DNA of 64,000 nt from Nyssa sinensis (Eukaryota; Streptophyta; Magnoliopsida; Cornales; Nyssaceae), in the NCBI GenBank assembly GCA_008638375.1, contig CM018035.1, forward strand, positions 32,472,807-32,536,806, read 5' to 3'. Under the pieces are notes generated by a model. It was given only the letters and a program-made list of their open reading frames with translations, was not told where the DNA came from and ran no database searches. Of the stretch, positions 9,301 through 21,300 are shown in pieces (within the stretch, counting starts at the first letter, position 1; every line of letters starts with the position of its first letter). The position numbers were made by a program, and so were the translations under genes.

Positions 9301-12300
9301 ATATAAACTTCTTTTTCAACTACAAATTACACTACACAATGAATTTCTAATTCTCGAATACGCAATAAATTTCTAATTTTACTTCCTACAATTAAAATAA
9401 TCCCTTTTCTTCCAGATATTTATTTTATTATTTTTAAAAAAATACATAGGTATAATGTTAATCTACACAAGACGTTTAAATATTAGTCATAGGTACACTA
9501 TTTAAAAATTAATCAGAAACACTATTTAAAATATCAATTAAAAATATGCTTTCTAAAAGATGATAAAACATTCGTTCATATTAATTGATAGAGCCAACCA
9601 ATTTTGCACTATAAGAATTGAAATCAAAATTTAATTGGAAATATCTAAGAATTTAATAAAAAATATAATTGATATAAGATTTGATTCAAACAATAGATCA
9701 CAAGATAATTAAGTCAAAAATAAGGAGTGAAAATTTCCAAACTAAATAAAAATTATAAATAAGCTAATTTTCCAACCAAAAATCAATAAGTAGATTTTAT
9801 TGAAAATTTGAACTAATATTCAAATTGAATTACATAAATCCATAGACTATATCTTCAATAAAATCTATTTATTTATTTTAATAAAAGAACCAATTAATAA
9901 TATAGAGGTCGTTGTGTCGCACAATGGCAAGGTCTCATGTGCACAATGCAGTAGCACAGGTTCGAGTCCTAGCAATCAGCCTCTACAAAATGCTAGTAAG
10001 ACTGCCCTTTTTTTATATATATAAAATCCATTGCAACTTATAATAATTTTCCAATGATTGTATCACAAAAAATAAATTATTTATAGTAGAATAGTGAATT
10101 AAATTCAATCATATAATTCTATCTCCCAAAGTATGTAATAATCTCCAAATAATTTTAGAAACTCCAATTTAAATTAATTACTAAGGTTCAATCTGTAGTT
10201 ACCACAATTTGCTCATCCCAAGTGAATTGGGATCGCGCGATTCAAAACATGGATCATTAGTGAGTTGGAATGCAAGATTTAGTGTTCCAATCTAAAATAT
10301 CAAAAGTCACAAAAAAATTATACAACATACAAGAAAATACATACACACATCGTTGGAATTTTATAGTAGGCTTAGATTCGTTGAAATTTCTCTGGTGTAT
10401 AATGTATATATATATATATATATATACATATATATTATTACAAATACACTCAAAAAACATATCACGTTCCAACTAAACGTATTTCGTCCCAATAAAGCAA
10501 TCCGAAGAAGCTTACCCCTAACATATCATGTTCTATAACGAATAATGATCTACGTTCCTGTTCAAGTTCCCGTTCCACATGCCATAACGGTCCACGTTCC
10601 AAGTAACATTGGTTCAATCCGATTGCGGGTGTTACAAAGCTTTTAGTGGAAAATCTTACGTGTTCATCAGATGAAAAGTGGCAACGCAAAAAAGATGCTG
10701 CCCCCATATCAGAGTAGGTGCTGCCATGTGGGGAAGTGGGATCGAATATCCAAATGCGTCATTTACTGAAATTGGGCTTCAGTGATTTTGTCTCATGTAA
10801 TTTTAGGGTTTCTTTATTTTTCCATGCTTCTACTGAGCTCTTTCTAAACTGGCAGACTCAGGTTCTTGGTCCAAACCAAAAGCTGCATTGAATGATCTCT
10901 TCTGCACCAACCAAAAGTTTTTTATAGGGAAAAAAAAAAAGAACAAGAATTTTATATGAGAAAAACTTAGAATCTTGGATATCTATAAAGATAGGCTGTA
11001 ACCTGTGGCCACTGCACAATTGGCAGATTTTTAACTTTTTATACCTTATTCTTCAGGCCATAAGCTCCCTATACTCTTTCTCTCAGTCTAGGGGCTCCTG
11101 ACCCGCCTTGTTGCCATCTTTCAATAAAACTCGTCCACCTAGTACAAACTAATACATAAAATCTGTTAAATAGAAACTTGCTAGAATATGCACTATTAGT
11201 TCCATTTGAATTCTAAGCCGGTAAGTACTTATTTCAATTGATAGATTTGAAACTGGCCCAAGTCAAGAATGTCATATCAGCACCATCCTAAAATTGTAAG
11301 AGCAGGCTATGACTGGTAATGACACAAAACCTTTCAAGCAGGTTTCGACCAATTACAAAAAGAGTTAATTAGCTTCACACCATGCCAATATCATAATTGA
11401 TCTAAGAAATTCTACCTTTTGAAGAAGTGCAGCAGAAAAGCTAACACCCTTGTCCGCAAAAATCGCCTTTGATTCAACTGTTTGAGGGATGGTATTGCAC
11501 ACAGTTTTGCACTGCTCTATGTCATCTGCAGTGGAGTTCAAAGCACTTTCTTCACCTTCCAAATGTAAAAAGTCTAAAGACCTCTTTGCAGATATATGGC
11601 ATGCTGTCCTTTTCTGGCTTGTCGTGCTCTTGAGTTTATTGTCACAACTAGGCATCAATCTCTTTGGTGTTGATTGTGCCGGTGTTTCCACCTGTAAAAT
11701 ATCAGCAGCTCCCGAGGAAAGCTTCATAGGAGTGCTTTCACATACACTAGAACTAACATAGTATTGGGGATAGGTCAGTTGGACAGGATTCATGACAAGG
11801 GTGGATTTGGAACATAATTCAGGAGATTTTTGGTTAGTCACACAATCATATCTGACAGATGAACGAGGGACAGGAGACGCTAAGAGCTGGGTTTTTTCTG
11901 TTTCTGCAACGACCGCCTTCTGAGAGAAGTGTCTACTGAAGGATGGATATAGATGGGATGAGTTTAATAACAGTTCAGTTTCATTGAAAGTTGGTTGAGA
12001 TTCTGTTGATGAATCCGCAGGCAATGCACCTTCAATGATGGCACCACTTCTTTGGTTAAATAAATCTGGCAATACGGCCTCGGGGATTTCATAGCCCTGG
12101 TTTCAAAAGGTAAAACTATAGATTTAATAATTCTGTATAACTAGTTCATCCACAAGATCAATAAACATTAGCTAACCCAATTCATATTTCATGAGCACAG
12201 ATACAAGGTGCAGCGTCTGACCAAAGATGAAGACCAATCTGATCAGTTGATCTTTTTTTTTTTATAGGTAAAGGTAAAAATATTCAAAAGGTGCCCAAGG

Positions 12301-15300
12301 GCGGCAAACCCATATACACTAGGACAAGCTTTAAGCTAAAGCTTTAGAGTCCCCAAAAAATCAACTAACGAGTCAACATATAAAATAAAGGCCTCTTTGG
12401 CCGAAAAATAAAAGGATCGTAAAAAAGTATTCTTCAAGTGTAAAGGGGACATAGCCTGATCTATCATAGCCCTTTAAAATATTTACACAGATAGAGAATT
12501 TAGACACAGTGCAACCCAATCACACTGATTGATAATCGATTGACCTTGTAGATGGCCCATGCAGTAAGTGTATCTTAACCCTGGATTCAAAAGGTAAAAC
12601 TATAGATTTAATAGATTTAATAATACTGTATAACTAGTTCATTCACAAGATCAACAAACACTAGCTAACCCAATTCATGAGCACAGATACAAAGTGCAGT
12701 GTCTGACCAACGATGAAGACCAATCTGATCAGTTGATCTTAACCATCCCGATCCATCATAGCCCTTTAAAATATTTACACACACACACAGAATTTAGACA
12801 GTACAACCGAATGGCCCATGCAGTAGTGTATCTTAACCAGTCATCCATCTATAGTCTATAGATGAACTTCCTCATTTTCAGTTAGCATATTCTGCGTAAC
12901 CCCCCACTAATAAGTTAGATCATATCAAAGTGGCATAAGGAGAACCCTCCTTAAATAATGTAGTGGCAGTCCAACTTTAGCATACTATTTTTTTATTTTT
13001 GCTAGTAGCATGGGAATCCATTCATTTAGACAGTAATAAGAATATATTCTGTAAGCCAAAAAATTGAGATATAGTTTATGTAGTCGTCTTATGTAATTAA
13101 GGGCATGGACATCATTGTCTAGGAAGCACCAACACGTCCTGGAGGCCTCAGTGTCGGTGTCCGACACATTTGGGACATGGACACACACAGGACATTGCAA
13201 TTGAGTATCTGATTTTTTTTCTTTTTTAAAAATTTTGGACACACTCCAGACACGGCGGGACACCCTGGAAACAGAAAAAGTAGAGGATTGAAAAAAAAAT
13301 TAAAAGTGAAGAAACTCGGATTTGAAGAAAAAGAGAGAAGAAAGTAGGGGGAGTGGCCTACTTGAGATCACGATGACAAGACACCCAGGTAAGTCGTCTT
13401 TCTTCTTCTTCTTCTTCCATCAGATCTGCGATCTCTTTCTTCTTTCTCTCACAGCACGATGCCACAATCTCTGCGCGCTCTCTCTCCGATCTCACGTCAA
13501 GATGCTGCGAACTCTCTTCTCTCTTTCTTCTCCAGGTTCTCAATTCTTCTTCCCTCTCCCTTTGCCGACGCGTCCCCCCCCCCCCTTTTTTTAGTTTTGC
13601 TACCCCCCCTGCAAAAAAATTCCTTTTAGCTTTTACTTTTTACTGCCTTGATGATGATGTGTCTCCCTTAGTTTTGTCTATTAAAATTTTAAAATTGGTT
13701 TACACTCCCCCTCTTCTTTAATTTTATTAATTATTTTTTTATAATATTTATTAAAATCTTAAAATTGGTTTAACTTGTAAAAATAATAAATATTTTTCTT
13801 CTTTGGTAATCTTTATTATTTATTATATCAAATAATAAGAATAATAATAATTTATATGTTTTAAGTTTTTAATTTGTGTACTTTACCAATATAATTAATT
13901 TATATCACTAAATTAGTTAAAATTTTATATTAATTATTAGTAAATCAACTTAATAAAACCCATTATAAACTAAGTCTTTATTATTAATATTAATTTTTGA
14001 TAGGTACTCTTAAAATTGATTGCAATAATTTTACAAACTTACAATTGAATTGTGTGATCACATATAGAAAACTAAATATATATTATTAACTGTCAGAATT
14101 CTTATTTGATAGGTTATTAAGTGGGGGCAATATTGTAATCCTTTGTTTTCTTTTGCATAATATAAATAGTTGGTGATGTGTAGTTTGAGAAGATACACAA
14201 CCAACACTTTATTTGTCTTCTCTTCTCTCTTTTCTTCATAGAGAATTTAACTTGGTATCAGAGCAAAAGATTGAAAACCAAAGATCATAAAAAATCATAA
14301 CAGAAAGGATCAGACTCAAAGGGGAGTGAACAGGATGCTGACATCAACTTTCTGGTGATGACATCATCATTACGATGATGACGTCATCATTTTCTGATGA
14401 TCAGAACCCACCCGTCAAATCGCCTCTCTCCCCTAGTTCTTATGGTTATTTTTGCCAATTTTTTTGAAGGTGTTTGGTAGGTGTTTTCTATTTTTGAATA
14501 TTTTTCTCAAAACTAGACCCATTTTTTGCGATCTGCATTTTTGGATAGATTCGAAGGGATTCGATGGTTCCACTCCCTTCTGAAAGGTGCGATTTGGGGT
14601 TCTCAAGGTCTTTTTTATCAGATCTTCAAGGTTTGGTTGGTTTTTTACTGTTTTCCCTCTCTCTAGGTAGCCGTTTATGCTGTTCTGGTACACCAGTGGT
14701 CGGGTTCTTGCTACTAAGTGATTCCTATGACTGCTTGATATTGCTTGATGCTCCTACAGTGCTTTGTTTAAGTTGGGTATTGATTTTGGTCTCTGCAGTG
14801 TGTTTTTTTCACATCAGCTTGTGTTTTTTGGATGGTTTCTTCCTCTACGCAAGGCTCCAAGTGCACATATTCTTAATAGGCTACTACTGTTGCTTCATAA
14901 GTGGCTGCTATTGTTTAGTTTCAGTGTTTGTGGTTGTTCAGTGTTGTTCCCCTGGTTTGTTTGCTCCTATTTATCATCATGGCTACTTCAAATGATCTTA
15001 AAAGTTATTCTGTGGATGAACAAATGAGACCCATTACTTCTGTTAAATTGAATGGTAGTAATTACCATTCATGGTCTCATGCTATTAAAGTTTTTCTGCG
15101 TGCAAAGAAGAAGATATGTTATCTCACTGAGGATCCACCTCCTTCCGACTCTAGCAAATCCGACGACTGGTGGAGTGAGAATTCATTAGTGATGACTTGG
15201 TTGTGGCTTAGCATGGAACCTTATGTTGTTTCCAATGTCCAACTTCTTGACACAGCTAAGAAGATATGGATGTCTCTTGAAGAGATGTACTCACAAGAGC

Positions 15301-18300
15301 ATAATACATCGCGTATTTATGAGCTTTTTGAACATATGTTCAATACTAAACAAGGTGACAAGTCTCTTGCTGACCATTATAGTACTTTGAAAGGATTATG
15401 GGAGGAGCTTTTGTTGTATCAGCCATTGAGTACTAATTTAGAGGTCCAACGTCATCAACGTGAAGAATTTCAAGTTGCTTTATTTTTGTCTAGCCTTAAT
15501 TCCAACTATAGTGTTTTTAAAGATCAGATTTTGGCTAGTGAGAAGCTTCCAACTGTTGCCAATGCTTACTTGTCTTCAGCATGCTTCTTACTTGTGGTAC
15601 TGCTTCCTCATCTAGAGAGACATCTGCTCTAGTCTTTAGTACTAGGAGTCATGGTGGTTTTCGTGGTGGTCGTGGTGGTGACCAACATCTCCATCAAGGT
15701 GGTGGTCATGATGGCCGTGGTGGACGGATTGGACGTGGTACTCATTTTGAGTGGAAATGCACTTATTGTGGTGGTACAAGACATACTAAAGACTATTGTT
15801 GGGATAAATGGGGGAGACCCACCCATGCTAATCAGACATCTGATGATACTTCTATTCCTGCAAGGCCACACACATCTACAATTGATTCTGATCCTTCTAC
15901 TTCTGGTTCTCATAATGCTATCACTTCTCAACTTAGTTAGCTTCTCCAACAGTTGTCTTCTCTCTCTCCTCAGTTATCTACCTCTATTGCTACTTTGGCT
16001 AATACAGGTAATTCTACCTGTGTGGTTGGGAGGTCTTCTGCTCCATGGATTATTGATTCTGGAGCTAGTGCGCGCATGTCTGGTATTTCTTCTTTGTTCT
16101 CTAATTTTTGTCTTTCAAAATCTCGCATTGTGTTAGCTAATGGTTCCTTTCGACCAGTGCTTGGAATTGGCGATCTACATCCTACTAACTCTCTATCCCT
16201 TTCTTCTGGTTTATTTGTCCCTCATTTTTCGGTCAATTTGTTATCTGTGAGCCAATGAACTAAGTCTTTACAGTGTTTAATAACCTTTTCTCCCTCTTCT
16301 TGTGTTTTTTAGGATCTCAAGACGAAGAAGGTGATTGGTTCGGGACATGAGTGCAATAGTCTTTATTATTTGGATCTTGGTCAGTCTGTTGCAGCCTTAA
16401 GTGCCACAGTTTCCCCTCTACAATGGCATTATCATTCGGGTCATCCATCATTACAGAAATTACGTCAAGTTGTCCCCAATTTGAGTCCTATCTCTGTTTT
16501 GGAATGTGAGGCTTGCCAGTTAGGTAAGCATCACCATAGTTCTTTTCCTAGTGGTTTGAAAAGTCGTCAGTCTAGTGCTTTTCATATTGTACATTCAGAT
16601 ATTTGGGGTCCCACAAGAATAAAAAGTACTTCTGGTTTTCAATATTTTGTAATATTTGTGGATGATTTCTCTCGTGTGACTTGGTTGTTTCTTATGAAAG
16701 ATCGTTCTGAGTTGCCTATATTTTTGTTACATTTTACAATGAAATTTTGTGTCAATTTGACAAACGCATCAAGGTTTTACTGTTTGATAATGCACGTGAG
16801 TATACTCAGTCTTTTATGGATGACTTTTGCACTAAACGTGGCATTATCCATCAAACTACCTACCCCCATACATCTCAACAAAATGGCGTTGTTGAACATA
16901 CGCATCGTCATTTATTGGATGTTGCTCGAACTTTACTCTTTAATATGCACATGCCAAATTCATATTAGGCTGATGGTGTCTGGACGGCTAATTATCTCAT
17001 TAATCGCATGCCATCCTCTGTTTTGTCAAGTCTCCTCTTCTCTTTTTTATCGTATTGTTCCTCCATTTAGTTTGACTCTTCGTGTTTTTGGTTCTGTAGC
17101 CTAGGTTCATCTTCCTAGTCCAGGTCGGGATAAATTGTCTCCTCGTTCTATCAAATGTGTTTTCTTGGGCTATGCTCGTACTCAAAAGAGATATTGTTGT
17201 TATAACCCTGTCTCCCATCGGTATTATAAGTGCAGATGTTACTTTGTTTTTAGTCTTCTTCCTTCTTTTCAACAAGTGGTCGCCATCTTGAGTCTGTCTT
17301 AGTTCCTTCTCATTAAGGGGAGCTTCCGTTACCGAGTCTATCCGATTCTGGCTCCTCCTCCTCTTTTATAACTGTTGCTCCTCTACAAGTTTATCGCCGG
17401 TGCCAAGATCGACAAGTTATTCACTGAGCTCCTGCTCCTTCACAACCGCCTAATTCTCTTAAGGTCCCACCTACCGCTCCGCCTGTGGTTCCCTCCTCCC
17501 CTAATTTGCCTATTGCCTTACAAAATGGTACTCCTAGTTGTACTCATTATCCTATTTCTAATTTTGTATCACATCACCGTCTTTCTGCTATCATTCATTA
17601 TTTTGTCTCTTCGTTAACTTCTGTTTTTGTTCTTAGTTCATTTTCACATACCTTTGCATCTCCAGGTTGGAAACTGGCTATGGATGAGGAGATAACAGCT
17701 CTTCATAAAAATCAAACCTGAGATCTCACTCCTATTCCTTCTGGTAAACAGCCCATTGGTTGTCATTGGGTCTATGTTGTGAAGTATCATCCTAATGATT
17801 CGGTTGAGTGTCTGAAGGCTCGTCTAGTTGCTAAAGGTTATACTTAGACCTATAGTGTGAATTATTGTGAGACTTTCTCTCCCTTTGCTTACCTAAATTC
17901 TGTTAGAGTTCTTATTTCAGTGGCAGTGAGCCTTGATTGGCCCTTGTATCAATTGGATATAAAGAATGTCTTTCTCCATAGAGATTTACAAGAGGAAGCT
18001 TATATGGCCCAACCACCAGGGTATGTTGTTCCTGGGAAGGGACATTTGGTATGAAAGTTTCGAAAAGCATTGTATGGCCTGAAACTGTCACCAAAAGCGT
18101 GGTTTGACAAGTTTAGTACCGTTGTTATTCAGTATGGTTTCCAGCGCTCCAGTTCAAACTTTATTCAGTATGGTTTCCAGCGCTCCAGTTCAAACCAAAG
18201 ATTGGATTTGCTTCGTTATTTTCTTGGGATTAATGTTGCTCGATCGAAGGAAGGTATAAGCCTGTGTCGGCGAAAGTATGTCTAGGACTTGCTTTCTGAG

Positions 18301-21300
18301 ACTGGTACTTTTGGTGCTTGTCCTGTTGATACTACAATGGATTTTATTGTAAAATTAGATGCTAATAGTGGAGGAGTTTTTTAGGACACGAGGCGGTATA
18401 AGAGGTTAGTAAGTAAGCTAATGTATCTTACTGTGACATGCCTCATATCACTTATGTCGTTGGAGTGGTTAGTTTATGCATGCTCCTCGTAAGCCTTATT
18501 GGAAGGCTTTTTGTTGCATTCTTCAGTATCTCAAAGGAGAACCAAGAAGGGGGTTGTTATATGAGCCATCCTCCATTTTATCAATTATTGGTTTTTCTAA
18601 TGCTGACTAGGCAGGCAATCAGAGTGATCGATGGTCAACTTCTAGGTATTGCACATTTGTTGGTGGTAATCTTATACGTGGCACAGTAAAAAGCTGAATG
18701 TAATGGCTCACTCTAGTGCTGAGGCAGAATACCGTGCTATGGCTCATCCTGCATGTGAGATGTTGTGAGTTAGGTCTCTTCTTCGTGATATAGGTGTTGA
18801 TCTATCATCTCTTATGTCAATGTATTGCGATAATTAGGCAGTTATCTTTATTGCTAGTAATCCAGTTTTTCATGAATGGATCAAAAACATTGAGGTTGAT
18901 TGTCACTTCATTCGGTATCTAATCACGCGGAAGCAAATTCCTACTCTTTATGTTCAATCTGGTGCTCAGCTAGGTGATACTTTTACCAAGTCATTGGCTC
19001 AGTTCTTCAAGGATTTGTGTTCCAAGCTGGGCATATTTGATCTATATGTTCCAGCTTGAGGGGGCGTGTTAGAGTTCTTATTTGATAGGTTATTAAGTAG
19101 GGGTAATATTGTAATCATGTGTTTTCCTTTGCATAATATAAATAGTTGGTGATGTGTAGTTTGAGAAGATACACAACCAACACTTTATTTTTCTTCTCTT
19201 CTCTTCTCTCTTTTCCTTCACAAAGAATTTAACTACGTGTCCGTGTCCTACTTTTTTGAAAAATCTCATGTCGAGATACCCGTGTCCGTGTCCATGCTTC
19301 TTAGATTATTGTAAACTTCTATTTTTCTAATTAATATGTTCTGGGAAGTCAAACTATTTGGCTAACTTTTCCCTTCCCTCATTCTCTCTATCTTTTGGTA
19401 TCAAAACTACTAACCCTGGTCGTCCAACACCAAACAGCCCTAAAACAACCACCCAGCTTGGCAATTCAAATCATCAGTGAATGTGAACACACCTAATGAA
19501 ATTGCTGAGATAAGAATGCGGACACCTAATGAACTCATTGAGACAAGAAGTCGCAAGACCCTACTGAGTTGGCATCTTCATCAAAACGAGTCGATGAAGT
19601 TGTGAGTCGCAAATTCGTGAAATGCCCAAAAAACCACACAAGGAATAGCCATCAATGAAATCCCCAAAAACAATGCCATCTTTGTCATTAGTCTTCGTTG
19701 TTCGTCCCTTCTCTCTCCCTGACAACTTAAAAGCCCAGAAACAATGCCATCTTCGTCATCGTCCTTCTACTTTCACGTCTAATGTTCATGCTTCCACTTG
19801 CATTGCTCATCTAAGAACTACATCAGCTTTCCATACTGACACCTAGCTCAATACCCCCTTGGGTTACTGATCAAATGCTATTGATCACATAACTAATGAG
19901 TCAGATTTACTTTCCTCCTATGAAGCATGGACACTATTTTGGCTCATGTGTCTCTATCAGACTTGGACACGTTTAAACACGTCCCACACATGAGAAAAAA
20001 GTGCCCTTTTTTTTTCTTTTGAATTTCGGATAAGTTATCAACAAGTTAGAACACATTTGGATACATTTTGAACACGTTTTTTAATTTTTTTCCTCTTTTA
20101 TTAATTTTAAATTTTTCTCCTCCTATCCTCTACTTTCTATATTTGTGTGTGTGTGTGTGTTCTATGTAGTAGTCAATACTTGAATCATGAATGTTGATAA
20201 TTAAATGAAGTTCTTGAATTTTTACGTAATACTTTGTTATTTTGATATCTTACTAAATAAAAAAATATTTTGATATCTTAATAATATTTTTGTGATTTAT
20301 GTGTTTTTAGGCCAATTTTGATCAAAATATTGTTAGATTTTTATTATATGCTCATATAAAAACATATATATTCAATATGTCCCTAATGTATCCATGTCTT
20401 AATTTTTTTTAGAAATGTCGTATCCCTATTTTGTGTTTGTGTCCATGCTTCTTAGCTTTCCTCTTCTCATCCTCTTGTAAATGCTCGCTTCCTATAGCAT
20501 GGTTTCAATGATTTTGTGGTGTTGTTCTTGCTACTGGGTTCACTCGTTGTCAGTCGAATTACACATGCTTTATCCATTGGAGTCATAATGACCTTTGCAC
20601 GATATGTCGATGATTTTATTATTACAGAAAATGGTTCCACCTTTAATGCTAAAATAAAGGAGGAATTAGGTTGTGTTTTTAATGTGAAAGACTTGAGTCA
20701 TCTTCACTACTTTCTTGTACCTCAAACCAAATGGGATACTTCCTTAACTCAGTATCATCTTAATTTGTTGAAGTATACTGGTATGCTTGGTTGTAAACTA
20801 GTACAGTCTACTATAGTCTATACACCCTAATCACAAGTTACATGTTGATATTGGTGAGTCTCTCAAGGATCCTGCTGCTTATCAGTGTCGGGTAGGTCAT
20901 CTCATTTTCTTTTTTTGATACGTAAGTGGCCCTTGGGGTTCATCTCATTTATTTGAGGAATACTACGCCTAATCTCACTTTTTTAGTGAGTGATGCCAAC
21001 CAATTCATGCATTTTCCTAAAACGCCACACCTGGAGGCTGTGTATTGGATTCTTCAATATATAAATTCCTGACCTAGATTAGAATTATTCTACATTGACA
21101 ATGGTTATTCATCTATTTCAAATTTTAGTGATGCCCGTTATACTGGGTTTTTAACTGATAGACACTCCACTTTTGGTCTTTGCATTATTAAGGGAATAAT
21201 ATCGTCTCTGGGAAGAGTAAGAAATAGACTATCATTTCTCTCTCTTTTGCTGAAGTTGAATATTGTGCAATCGCTGCTTGTGAAATTATATAGTTAAAGT

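Larger units (their letters stand above)
13119..19304 (+). mobile_element. GACAC-family element, copy 3, split by a Copia insertion
   Basis: The left end is CTAGGAAGCACC at 13119, preceded by ATCATTGT. The right end is CCATGCTTCTTAG at 19304, followed by ATTATTGT. The flanks match at 7 of 8 positions, as expected of an old 8-bp TSD. Without the Copia element (14091-19233) the copy is about 1.04 kb. Its left part carries GTGTCCGACAC words, then a purine-rich leader with ATG at 13373 and a splice donor CCCAG|GTAAGT at 13389-13390. It lies in the 10.9-kb CDT1 intron. Confidence 0.85.

Noticed and set aside
9905..10013. tRNA gene
   Set aside because: Box A and B-like motifs occur, but no cloverleaf or anticodon arm; the 3' part matches SINE layout.
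15629..15949. Thr-rich minus-strand ORF
   Set aside because: Antisense shadow of the Copia glycine-rich gag/zinc-knuckle region.
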